Origin: Paludisphaera rhizosphaerae
GTDB taxonomy: Bacteria; Planctomycetota; Planctomycetia; Isosphaerales; Isosphaeraceae
Assembly: GCF_011065895.1 (NCBI RefSeq)
Contig: NZ_JAALCR010000012.1
Coordinates: 1-64,000, forward strand
Reading direction: 5' to 3'
Length of the DNA stretch: 64,000 bases
Position numbers and translations under genes: made by a program
In this document: piece by piece, positions 27,801 to 34,811 of the stretch
Layout: every line of letters starts with the position of its first letter
Position numbering within the stretch: position 1 is the first letter of the stretch
The notes under the pieces: model-generated
What the model was told of the DNA's origin: nothing
What the model saw: only the letters and a program-made list of their open reading frames with translations
Database searches by the model: none

Positions 27801-27877
27801 ATCGCGAGCGTCAGGATGATCGTGACCCTCGCGATGACGGCCGCCGCGAGACCTTCTCCCATCAAGAGCGCTTCCAT
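24851..27877 (-). CDS. M56-family (BlaR1-like) peptidase with carboxypeptidase-regulatory repeats
   Basis: 1008 residues. The N-terminal membrane part has helices near 12-31, 42-62 and 125-150, and the zinc protease motif HELAH at 224-228, followed by YWFHPLAWWTASRML and ERACDD, the BlaR1/MecR1 M56 signature. A further helix near 340 leads to four or more beta-sandwich regulatory repeats, for example MTISGRVLDPEGKPLARAKV and VLIEGRVRDRDDRPIADATV. No penicillin-binding sensor domain is present. M56 proteins cleave or inactivate BlaI-type repressors on signal. This is the second copy of a tandem pair; its own blaI has been lost (27878-27970). Confidence 0.9.
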   Translation of the reverse strand: MEALLMGEGLAAAVIARVTIILTLAILACIAMRRSSAAMRHCALAAAATASLAAPFLAAFGPTWALPSVGLMKADEPVDPSSPLPVFEFTHEPEVVPGSGRELMAASPRPTIATPVAASAAPWTWSQRVLAIWAVGAVVAAVPALVVGIRLRRLANASQPLVEGRWDAMVDDLRSRLGGVRCVRLLQSDAVASPMTWGVFRPVIVLPTGAETWPEGRLQAVLMHELAHVARRDALAQVPARLACVVYWFHPLAWWTASRMLVERERACDDLVLAAGWRGVDYAQRLLEVAQGLCGRSGFAGVATMTRTSQVEDRVRAILDASRNHRPLGRRGILALAAATTALAVPLSSARLVAQAPQAPAAAPEAARMTISGRVLDPEGKPLARAKVAVVGHRQRAHESAWLEQAAIVLGEGEADGTGRFRIETPRTSSGRYQNANVVAGSPGFGLGWSAFNLDDAAPTVDVSLQPEQPVELRFLTPEGQPAAGLAVRTLSLTRELPPPARPDPAVRNLVGVNMSPQVPPVLAGLWRGEWNTDDEGRIHLTGLGRGVWASLNLDDPRYFLDLAFAKADAPEGTKRIEVKLKSSLRISGRITGGDDGQPIPDAIVHLITRVNAAGAARGGTARTDAQGPYEVSLPPKSSNLEITISPPPGSPYLTRHEEFPKVPDAMSQTFDLMIPRGVLIEGRVRDRDDRPIADATVCYTPDVDEPTSGPSNLSGRTAGVSSGNDGRFIIAVAPGKGTLSVNAATQDYALKEAVGAYHVRDHAHAFLAYDVHAGQAPVTVNAILDPGSKIVGRVEDPEGRPVDHAEIITAASFAHSRFTWGGTYTIPVRDGRFEIPGVTAGRPTKCWFFDAEHGLGTVVELDPAQAAGGPITVKLQPSGEARMRVVDIQGQPYSASAPLLSIVAEPGPPRLHLARGIPLTEEESKQPLALETPYILFDRRNYGRTVVKKPDADGRASFPQLIPGATYRIYEPTLNGGVETLRWRDFTVAPGQTIDLGDVRIKPGSGG

Positions 27878-27970
27878 CTCGGCTTCCCTCCTCTCGCGTC
27901 TACTCGATCAGGCCGCCGAAGCGGTCCACGCCATCCTCCGTCAACTTCGCGACCGGCGAACCCGGTCGCT
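27878..27970 (-). pseudogene. Truncated 3' end of a blaI-type repressor gene
   Basis: The 93 bases just upstream of the distal M56 gene align with the end of the intact repressor gene at 30993-31080: shared stretches include CTCGATCAGG/TTCGATCAGC, CATCCTCCGTCAACTTCGC against CCTCCTCCGTCAGCTTCGC, and CGGCGAACCC against CGGCGAGCCC. On the minus strand they encode the equivalent of the C-terminal KLTEEDLDRIAGLIEQA helix. The match begins immediately beside the M56 start in both cases. It is the scar of a tandem duplication that included blaI's 3' end. Confidence 0.8.
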
Positions 27971-27988
27971 CCGTAGTCAATTGCCTGC

Positions 27989-30900
27989 CTAGGGCTCGAT
28001 GTGTACGTCGCCCAGGTCGATGGTCTGCCCCGGGGCGACGGTGAAGTCACGCCAGCGGAGGGTTGCCTCGTCGCCTTCGAGGACCCGCTCGTAGATGCGA
28101 TAGGTTGCGCCGGGAATCAGCTTGGGGAAGACCACGCGGCCGTCGGCGTCGGGTTCTTTCGGGAACGTCGGCCAGGGCCAGTAGTTGCGCCGGTCGAATA
28201 AGCCGTAGTAGGCTTCCTCGGCGAGGGGTTGTTTGAGTTCTTCGGCGGTCAGGTCGATGCCTTCCAATTCGTGAAGTTCCGGGGGGCCGGCGGCGGCGAC
28301 GATCGAGAGCCGAGGGCCGCTGGAGGCGTACGGCCGGCCGTCGAGATCGACGACACGCATGCGGGCTTCGCCGGAGGGTTGTAGCCTGACGACGACGGGT
28401 CCCGTGTCGGGGTCGAGGTCGACCATCGCGCCCAGGCCGCGCTCGGCGTCGAAGAACCAGGCTCTCATGAGGCGTCCAGCCGTCGCCCCGGGGATCGCGA
28501 ATCGGCCGTCGACGACGGGGATCGTCGCAGAGCCTCCCCAGGACAGACGGTTTCCGGCGAACGAGGCCGCCGTAATGATCGAGGCCCGCGCGACGTGCCG
28601 CCCTTCGGGATCGTCGACGCGACCGACGATCGTTGCTCCGGGGTTTAGTACGGCGTCCATGGCGACGGGGGCCTGGCCGGGCTGGACGTCGTAGGGGAGG
28701 AACGCGTGGGCGTATTCGCGTTGGCGGTTCGCCTCGGTCCACTCCTTGAGGGCGTAGTCCTGGGTCGGCCCGGCCACAGACACCGTCCCCTTCCCCGGGG
28801 CGACCGCGATGGCGAAACGACCGTCGGCCCCGCTGGAGACGCCTGCCATCGATCCCGAGACGTTCCTCGGCCCCCAGGGGGGCTTGTCCCGACGTTCGGG
28901 CCTGTAGGTGATCGTCGCGTTGCCGATCGGCCGTCCTTCGCGATCGACGACGCGGCCCTCGATCAACACTCCGCGCGGGACCGTCAGGTCGAGAGTCTGG
29001 GGCGTCGCGTCGGGCGGCTTCGGGAATTCATCGAACCGTGTCAGATAAGGCGAACCGAGCGGCGGAGTGATCGTGACCTCCAGTTTGGAGGAGGTGGGGG
29101 GGATAGTGGCCGCGTACCGCCCTTGCTCATCGGATTGGGCTTTCCCGCTGCGCTCACTTCCGGTGGGGTCGATCCTCGTCGTCACCTTTACGGTCGCACC
29201 GGGAATCGGCCGGCCGTCGTCCGCGGTCTTGACCAGGCCGGAGATTCGCAACGCATGACTCAATTGCACGCGAGTCCGCCTCGAGCCCTCGGCGGGGGCC
29301 GCCTTGACGAAGGCCGCGTCGAGGACGTATCGCGGGTCGTTGATGCTGGGGCTCGTCATGATCCCTCGGCCGAGGCCGGCGACCTTGATCACCCCCTCCT
29401 CGTCGGTCTTCCACTCGCCCAGCCACAGGCTGGCCAACGCGTCGGGAACCCGAGGGTAGAGACTGACGACCACGAAAGGGATCAAGTCCGGACCGGGCCT
29501 TTCCGCCGGAGGCAGTTCCCGAGTCAAGGAGAGCATCCGTACGACCAGCCCCGTCACCGGTTGGCCCTCGGGAGTGACGAACCGGAATTCGGTGGGCTCC
29601 TCGGGCGGCAGGACGACCTCGACCGTGGGCGCGGCGGCGTCGACGTCGAACGCCCTCCAGCCCAGGCCGAAGCCCGGCGCGCCGGCCACGACGTTCCCAC
29701 TGGGGTACCACCGATCCGAGGAAGTCCGCGGGGTCTCGATGCGGAAGCGGCCTTCGCCGTCGGCCACGCCTTCTCCCAACTCGTTTTTCCTCTCTTTCGG
29801 TGGGCTCGGTTCCCACCGACGCCCGACAACGACGACCTTGGCCCCCGCGACGGGCTTCCCTTCCGAGTCGAGCACCCGGCCCGAGATCGTCATCGTCTCT
29901 GCCTTGGGAGCCTCAGCGGCCAGTTGCGCAGCCTGGGCGACGAGCCTCGCCGAGGTGAGCGGGACGGCCAGCGCGGTGGTCGCGGCGGCGAGGGCGAGGA
30001 TGCCGCGGCGTCCCAGGGGGCGATGGTTGCGCGAGGCGTCGAGGATCGCCCGGACGCGGTCCTCCACCTGCGACGACGGGGCCATCGCCGCGACCCCCGC
30101 GAAGCCCGTCCGGCCACAGACTCCTTGAGCGACTTCCAGCAAGCGCTGGGCATAGTCGACGCCTCGCCAGCCGGCGGCGAGAACCAGGTCGTCGCAGGCC
30201 CGTTCGCGCTCGACGAGCATCCGCGAGGCCGTCCACCAGGCCAGCGGGTGGAACCAGTAGATGACGCAGGCCAGCCTGGCCGGGACCTGCGCCAGGGCGT
30301 CGCGACGGGCGACGTGCGCCAGTTCATGGACCAGCACGGCTCGCAAACGGTCCTCCGGCCAGGCCACCGCATCCGAAGGCAGCGCGACGATCGGGCGGAA
30401 CACGCCCCAGGTCATCGGCGCGGCGACGGCGTTCGAGTGGATCAGTTGCACTCGCCCTCGAACGCCCAGCCTTCCTCGCAGGTCGTCCAGCATCGCGTCC
30501 CAGGGAGGGCCGGCGAGCGGTTGAGAGCGTCTCGCAAGTCGTCGGAGTCGCACGCCCACGACGACCCCGGGAATCGCCGCGACCGCCGCGCCGGCGGCCC
30601 AGATCGCGAGGAGTCGCTGCGACCATGTCCAGGGCGGCGAGGGAGCGAGGACCGGCGACGCGAGGATCGGTCGTGCGGGGGACTGGCCGATCGTCGCATC
30701 ACGGGGGGGAAGCATTGCTGGTTCGAAGCGATCGAAGGCCGGAGCAGGTGGGACCGACGAGGCTGCGATCGGCTCGACCGTCGGCGTCAGCACGGGCAGC
30801 GACCACGTCGGCCCGAGGAGCGTCAGGAACGGCGCGGCGAGGCTCGCCGCCGCAGCCGAGGCCAGGACGCCGTGCCGCGTCGCGGCCGAGGTCCGGCGCA

Positions 30901-30991
30901 TTGCGAGGACGACGAAAATCGCCAGCCCCAGCAGGATCGTGACCCTCGCGACGACGGCCGCGAACCCTCCCGTCAGCAAGAGCTCGCCCAT
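27989..30991 (-). CDS. M56-family (BlaR1-like) peptidase, proximal tandem paralogue
   Basis: 1000 residues, closely related along its full length to the gene at 24851-27877. It has the same HELAHVARRDALAQVPARLA zinc-site block, the same ERACDDLVLAAGW segment, and the same series of regulatory repeats (MTISGRVLDSEGKPVAGAKV and others), ending in DFTVAPGQTIDLGDVHI. The most diverged parts are the linker at residues 70-120 and parts of the extracytoplasmic repeats, which fits divergence in what is sensed. The ATG lies 1 base after the repressor stop (TGAGATG), so it is coupled to blaI. Confidence 0.92.
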   Translation of the reverse strand: MGELLLTGGFAAVVARVTILLGLAIFVVLAMRRTSAATRHGVLASAAAASLAAPFLTLLGPTWSLPVLTPTVEPIAASSVPPAPAFDRFEPAMLPPRDATIGQSPARPILASPVLAPSPPWTWSQRLLAIWAAGAAVAAIPGVVVGVRLRRLARRSQPLAGPPWDAMLDDLRGRLGVRGRVQLIHSNAVAAPMTWGVFRPIVALPSDAVAWPEDRLRAVLVHELAHVARRDALAQVPARLACVIYWFHPLAWWTASRMLVERERACDDLVLAAGWRGVDYAQRLLEVAQGVCGRTGFAGVAAMAPSSQVEDRVRAILDASRNHRPLGRRGILALAAATTALAVPLTSARLVAQAAQLAAEAPKAETMTISGRVLDSEGKPVAGAKVVVVGRRWEPSPPKERKNELGEGVADGEGRFRIETPRTSSDRWYPSGNVVAGAPGFGLGWRAFDVDAAAPTVEVVLPPEEPTEFRFVTPEGQPVTGLVVRMLSLTRELPPAERPGPDLIPFVVVSLYPRVPDALASLWLGEWKTDEEGVIKVAGLGRGIMTSPSINDPRYVLDAAFVKAAPAEGSRRTRVQLSHALRISGLVKTADDGRPIPGATVKVTTRIDPTGSERSGKAQSDEQGRYAATIPPTSSKLEVTITPPLGSPYLTRFDEFPKPPDATPQTLDLTVPRGVLIEGRVVDREGRPIGNATITYRPERRDKPPWGPRNVSGSMAGVSSGADGRFAIAVAPGKGTVSVAGPTQDYALKEWTEANRQREYAHAFLPYDVQPGQAPVAMDAVLNPGATIVGRVDDPEGRHVARASIITAASFAGNRLSWGGSATIPVVDGRFAIPGATAGRLMRAWFFDAERGLGAMVDLDPDTGPVVVRLQPSGEARMRVVDLDGRPYASSGPRLSIVAAAGPPELHELEGIDLTAEELKQPLAEEAYYGLFDRRNYWPWPTFPKEPDADGRVVFPKLIPGATYRIYERVLEGDEATLRWRDFTVAPGQTIDLGDVHIEP

Positions 30992-30992
30992 C

Positions 30993-31376
30993 TCAACGGC
31001 CCTCCTTCCGCGCCTGTTCGATCAGCCCGGCGATCCGGTCCAGGTCCTCCTCCGTCAGCTTCGCATCCGGCGAGCCCAAGAGCGCGGCCACCGCCTGCGC
31101 GGTGGAGCCCTCGAAGAAGGTCTGGACGACCCGCTTCAACGCCGACCGCCGGGCCTTCTCGCGGGGAACCGTCGGCAGGAAGACGTACCGGGGTCCGTCC
31201 TGCTCGTGCTTCAGATGTCCCTTCTCCTCCAGCACGCGGAGGATCGCCCGCACGGCCGAGTAGCTCGGCGGATCCGCCAGCGCCTCGCGGACCTCGGCGG
31301 CCGTCGCCCGCCCGGCGCGGTAGACGACGTCCATGATCTCCCGCTCTCGTTTCGCCAACGCCTCCGTCTTCGCCAT
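30993..31376 (-). CDS. BlaI/MecI/CopY-family repressor
   Basis: 127 residues from an ATG with AGGAGGG. Winged-helix domain: LAKREREIMDVVYRAGRATAAE, then PSYSAVRAILRVLEEKGHLKHE. The middle YVFLPTVPREKARRSALKRV is where M56 proteases cut BlaI-type repressors. The C-terminal dimerisation helices end LTEEDLDRIAGLIEQA. It should repress itself and the coupled M56 gene until signal-driven proteolysis. Divergent from msrA, whose promoter shares the same intergenic region. Confidence 0.94.
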   Translation of the reverse strand: MAKTEALAKREREIMDVVYRAGRATAAEVREALADPPSYSAVRAILRVLEEKGHLKHEQDGPRYVFLPTVPREKARRSALKRVVQTFFEGSTAQAVAALLGSPDAKLTEEDLDRIAGLIEQARKEGR

Positions 31377-31422
31377 GACGAGCCCTCCTGAGCACCTCGC
31401 CCGCCCGGATTCACATGCAGAT

Positions 31423-31443
31423 TTTTTAGCACAGTGCTGAAAA
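31423..31443. promoter_or_regulatory. Probable repressor operator between blaI and msrA
   Basis: An extended 21-base dyad: TTTT, T, AGCAC, A, GTGCT, G, AAAA, with one mismatched pair. It lies about 47 bases upstream of the repressor start and 160 bases upstream of msrA, in an AT-rich patch. BlaI-family genes are normally autoregulated through such dyads. Whether msrA is also controlled from here is open. Confidence 0.5.
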
Positions 31444-31603
31444 TACAGCAGGCATCGCCAACCTGCAAGGACCATGCTGGTTTTTCTGCACCCAAGGTCG
31501 GGGCTGGAAACGGCGGCGAAGGCGGCGACAATGGTGGTGGAGCGCGCCGGGGCGTCCCGGATCGGGGTACGGATCGCGACCATCAAATGAGGAGCGCGGA
31601 CGG

Positions 31604-32323
31604 ATGAGCACGATTCAGCGGGTCTGGGGACTTGGCCTGGCGTTCGGGCTGGCGTTCGTCGCGGGGGCGGCGCGGGGGCAGGACGCGAAGACCGAGGCCC
31701 CGAAGGCCGAGGCCAAGGACGACGCGACGGCCAAGAAGGACGACGCGACGCCCAAGAAGCCGAAGCTGGAAGAAGCCACCTTCGGCGGCGGCTGCTTCTG
31801 GTGCACCGAGGCGTACTTCGAGCGGATCCCGGGCGTGAAGCAGGTCGTCTCGGGTTACTCGGGCGGCCAGGTCCCCAACCCGACTTATGAGCAGGTCTGC
31901 ACCGGATTGACCGGGCACGCCGAGGTCATCGAGATCACCTTCGACCCGTCGGTCATCTCGTTCGGCCATCTCCTGGACTTCTTCTGGACGGCCCACGACC
32001 CGACGACTCTCAACGAGCAAGGGCCCGACCACGGAACCCAGTACCGCTCGATCATCCTTTACCACAACGACGAGCAGAAGCGGATCGCCGAGGAGGCCAA
32101 GCACGCCATCAACGCCAAGCGGCCCAGGAAGTCGCCGATCGTCACGGAGATCGTCCCCTTCCAGACCTTCTACCCCGCCGAGGCCTACCACCAGGACTTC
32201 GCCCGCAACAACCCGTACCACGGCTACGTCGAGACCTACATCACCCCCAAGCTCTACAAGCTGAGGACGAAGCTCAAGGCCGCGGAGAAGGCGGAGAAGG
32301 CGGAAAAAGCGCAGGAGAAGTAA
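31604..32323 (+). CDS. msrA: Exported peptide-methionine (S)-S-oxide reductase
   Basis: 239 residues. A signal peptide (residues 1-25, ending AGAARG) and a low-complexity Lys/Ala/Glu linker (26-57) lead into a complete MsrA domain: ATFGGGCFWCTEAYFERIPG with catalytic Cys64, SGYSGGQVPNPTYEQVCTG, and HDPTTLNEQGPDHGTQYRS. The tail is a run of KAEKAEK repeats. MsrA reduces methionine-S-sulfoxide; export means it would repair periplasmic proteins, unlike the cytoplasmic enzyme of E. coli. It diverges from the blaI-M56 operon. Confidence 0.94.
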   Translation: MSTIQRVWGLGLAFGLAFVAGAARGQDAKTEAPKAEAKDDATAKKDDATPKKPKLEEATFGGGCFWCTEAYFERIPGVKQVVSGYSGGQVPNPTYEQVCTGLTGHAEVIEITFDPSVISFGHLLDFFWTAHDPTTLNEQGPDHGTQYRSIILYHNDEQKRIAEEAKHAINAKRPRKSPIVTEIVPFQTFYPAEAYHQDFARNNPYHGYVETYITPKLYKLRTKLKAAEKAEKAEKAQEK

Positions 32324-32482
32324 GCCGCGCGAATCACGGTCGGAAAGATGGGAGCCGTGAACGGGCCGGTTCCCTGGCGACCTTGATCAGCCGGCGCTAG
32401 ATCCAACCGGCCAGGGCGAGCCTCCAACGGACGGGGGCTCGATTTGCCGCCTCTTTGCGCGTCTCGTGCTGACTCCTGGCGC

Positions 32483-32517
32483 AAAAAAAAGCCCGGCTCC
32501 CCCCGAGGGAGCCGGGC
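32483..32517 (-). terminator. Intrinsic terminator, minus strand
   Basis: A perfect 11-base stem, GCCCGGCTCCC (32491-32501) and GGGAGCCGGGC (32507-32517), with a 5-base loop. Eight A residues on the plus strand (32483-32490) give a U8 tail on the minus-strand transcript. It is the most canonical terminator in the window, and no minus-strand protein gene lies upstream of it for over 2 kb. Confidence 0.88.
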
Positions 32518-32668
32518 ACAGCCAGGGAGAACGACGCTTGCTCGTGGAGGCTGCCGAGGCTGCGGGGTCGTCGCAACTCTCAGCGTGATTTGGGGAAGCG
32601 GCTTGGGCTTGCACTCTTTCGGCCCTCGTCGCTCGCAACGAAATAGGAGTAAAGCACGAGCTGTGCCC
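32483..32668 (-). ncRNA. Candidate structured small RNA (about 185 nt)
   Basis: No protein gene explains the strong minus-strand terminator here, yet a promoter-like pair lies about 185 bases upstream of it. The predicted transcript starts near 32666. Its 5' end (GGGCACAGC, from 32668-32660) is complementary to GCTGTGCCC just before the terminator (from 32522-32514), giving a closing stem that brings the two ends together, with CTCGTG/CACGAG just inside. That topology and length recall 6S RNA, and TGCGACGAC in the 3' half also occurs in E. coli 6S, but the resemblance is short. Identity is unproven. Confidence 0.4.
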
Positions 32669-32672
32669 AAGA

Positions 32673-32701
32673 CTTAAATCTCCTTGCCAACACCGCCGCA
32701 A
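32673..32701 (-). promoter_or_regulatory. Candidate sigma-70-type promoter for the small RNA
   Basis: On the minus strand TTGCGG (32701-32696), 17 bases, then TTTAAG (32678-32673). The predicted start is near 32666, just at the 5' strand of the closing stem of the candidate RNA. Elements match the consensus only partly. Confidence 0.3.
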
Positions 32702-32727
32702 TTTGCGGTTAACCTATTTGTAAATAG
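32696..32727. promoter_or_regulatory. Two adjacent palindromes in an AT-rich patch
   Basis: CCGCAATTTGCGG (32696-32708) and CTATTTGTAAATAG (32714-32727) are both perfect dyads, five bases apart. The first overlaps the proposed -35 element of the small RNA. The patch 32700-32750 is unusually AT-rich for this genome. The remaining bases to 33014 show no gene. The dyads could bind a regulator of the RNA. Confidence 0.4.
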
Positions 32728-33014
32728 CAGTTTACGATTCATGATTTTTTTCCGAAGAGCTACAACCGGATCTCGCCTGGGGGCTATCGACGTTCGAAGG
32801 CGCCTCAGAAATGCCCGCGAAATCATCTAGGCCTGCGCGAGTTTCAGGCACGGCTCCCAGGCGATTCGGCTGACGCAATGGGCATTCGCGGGATCTCCCG
32901 GAGGGGAATGTCGGTTGACGCCGGGGGGCGGAATCCCGGAAGCTGAACTGCGGAACATGAAGCGGCGACGGAGATTTCCGGGGTCGGATCGGCCGGAGAA
33001 AGGATCGAGCGGCG

Positions 33015-34691
33015 ATGAAGGTCATGGTGCTTGGGCTGGATGGGGCCACCTGGGACATCCTGGGCCCCCTGGCGGCCGACGGGCTGCTGCCCAACATCGA
33101 GCGCCTTCGCGCGCGGGGTGCGTCGGGCGAGTTGCAATCGGTCTTCCCACCGCTGAGCCCGGTCGCCTGGACGGGCGTGATGACCGGCAAGAATTCGGGG
33201 AAGCACGGGGTCTTTGAATTCCTGGAGCACGACCACGACCCAATGCACGGCCGGGTCAACTCGTCGCGAGCCATCCGCGCCGACCTGATCTGGGAGATCC
33301 TCGCCCGCCACGGCAAGCAGACCATCGCCGGCGGCGTGCCGATGAGCTATCCCCCACGCCCCGCCAAGGATTTCCCCGGCTTCTACCTGGGCGACTTCCT
33401 GAGCCCCGAGAACGCCCCGGACTTCACCACCGACCCCGAACTCTTCGCCGAGCTGGAGAAGGCCGTCGGCCCCTACCGCGCGTGGTCGACCTCAATCCAC
33501 GACGGCGACAATGAGGAGGCCGTGGTCGACGACCTGACCGCGTTCCTCGACCAGCACCTCAAGACGATCGCCTTCCTGATGGAGCGTCGGCCGTGGGACC
33601 TGCTGATGTTCGATCTCATGGCCACCGACCGCTTCGGCCATGAGCTTTGGCACGCCTGGGACACGGCGCACGCCTCGGCGAAGGGCCGCGAGACGAAGCT
33701 GGCCGCCCTCAAGCCCAAGCTGCTGGAGTTCTGGAAGACGCTCGACCGCGGGATCGGCAAGATCCTCGACGAGGCCGGCGACGACGTGACGTTCCTCTTG
33801 ATGAGCGACCACGGATTCGGGCCGATCGAGCACTACGTCAACTTCAACGTCTGGCTGCTGGAGAAGGGCTACATCGTCCTGAAGGACAACTTCTACGTCC
33901 GCCAGAAGCACTGGTTTTACCGCCGCGGCGTAACCCCGCAGTGGATCTACGGGATCATGAGCAAGCTGGGCATGGCCGGCCACCGCGTCTCCCGGTTCCG
34001 CGGCAAGCAGGAAAGCGCCCTGGACCGCCTGGGCGAGAAGGTCTTCCTCTCGCGCGAGCACATCGACTGGTCGCGCACCCGGGCCTACGCCCAGGGGAAC
34101 TTCGGCCAGCTCTTCCTGAACCTGAAGGGCCGCCAGCCCCAGGGCTGCGTCGACCCCAAGGACGCCCGCGCCTTGCTCGACGAGATCAAGGCCGGACTCA
34201 TGACCATCCCCGACCCCAAGACGGGCGAGTCCCTGGTGGAGCACGTCCACGAGGCCGCCGACCTCTACCACGGGCCCTACGCCGACAAGGCCCCGGACCT
34301 GACCGTCGTCCTGAAGGACTGGAAGTACCGGACCATCGGCCTGCACGACTTCACCACCCACAAGGTGATCGCCCCCGCCTTCGGCCCGACGGGCGACCAC
34401 CGGATGGAAGGCGTGCTGATCGCCGGCGGCCCTGGAATCCAGCAAGGGACGGCTCCCTCGGGGGCGAACCTGCTGGACATCGCCCCGACCGTCCTCCACC
34501 TGCTGGGCGTCCCCGTTCCCGCCGACATGGACGGCCGCGTCCTCGATGAAGTCCTCACCCCCGACCTCGCCGCCACCGCCCACCAGCGCGACGACAACGG
34601 GGACGGATCGACCGCCGGGGTCGCCTCGTCTTACGACGAGGAAGACGAGGCCGCCATCCAGAGCCGCCTGGCCGACCTGGGATATCTCTGA
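33015..34691 (+). CDS. Alkaline phosphatase superfamily hydrolase (type I phosphodiesterase/pyrophosphatase-like)
   Basis: 558 residues. It begins MKVMVLGLDGATWDILGP, the metal-binding Asp of the AlkP superfamily, followed by the nucleophile-containing PPLSPVAWTGVMTGKNSGKHG (Thr in the active-site helix). The second metal cluster is seen in FDLMATDRFGHELWH and LLMSDHGFGP, with GDHRMEGVLIAGGP near the C-terminus. There is no signal peptide, so it probably acts in the cytoplasm. Similar proteins occur beside surface polysaccharide genes and are annotated as predicted AlkP phosphohydrolases. Substrate unknown. Confidence 0.9.
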   Translation: MKVMVLGLDGATWDILGPLAADGLLPNIERLRARGASGELQSVFPPLSPVAWTGVMTGKNSGKHGVFEFLEHDHDPMHGRVNSSRAIRADLIWEILARHGKQTIAGGVPMSYPPRPAKDFPGFYLGDFLSPENAPDFTTDPELFAELEKAVGPYRAWSTSIHDGDNEEAVVDDLTAFLDQHLKTIAFLMERRPWDLLMFDLMATDRFGHELWHAWDTAHASAKGRETKLAALKPKLLEFWKTLDRGIGKILDEAGDDVTFLLMSDHGFGPIEHYVNFNVWLLEKGYIVLKDNFYVRQKHWFYRRGVTPQWIYGIMSKLGMAGHRVSRFRGKQESALDRLGEKVFLSREHIDWSRTRAYAQGNFGQLFLNLKGRQPQGCVDPKDARALLDEIKAGLMTIPDPKTGESLVEHVHEAADLYHGPYADKAPDLTVVLKDWKYRTIGLHDFTTHKVIAPAFGPTGDHRMEGVLIAGGPGIQQGTAPSGANLLDIAPTVLHLLGVPVPADMDGRVLDEVLTPDLAATAHQRDDNGDGSTAGVASSYDEEDEAAIQSRLADLGYL

Positions 34692-34731
34692 GCCGACGCG
34701 TCGGCCTTGATCGCCCCGTCATCCGGACGCT

Positions 34732-34766
34732 TCACGGCCGCCGTCCCCCACGAGGGGAGGCCGTGA
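34732..34766. terminator. Bidirectional stem-loop between convergent genes
   Basis: TCACGGCC (34732-34739) pairs with GGCCGTGA (34759-34766) and an inner CCCC/GGGG stem closes the loop. It lies between the convergent hydrolase and aldolase genes. A second perfect palindrome, GCCGACGCGTCGGC (34692-34705), directly follows the hydrolase stop. Neither has a long U-run. Confidence 0.5.
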
Positions 34767-34811
34767 TCGCCCTTTAGCGGTTCGATGGCATCACGGCCTC
34801 ACACTCTTTCA

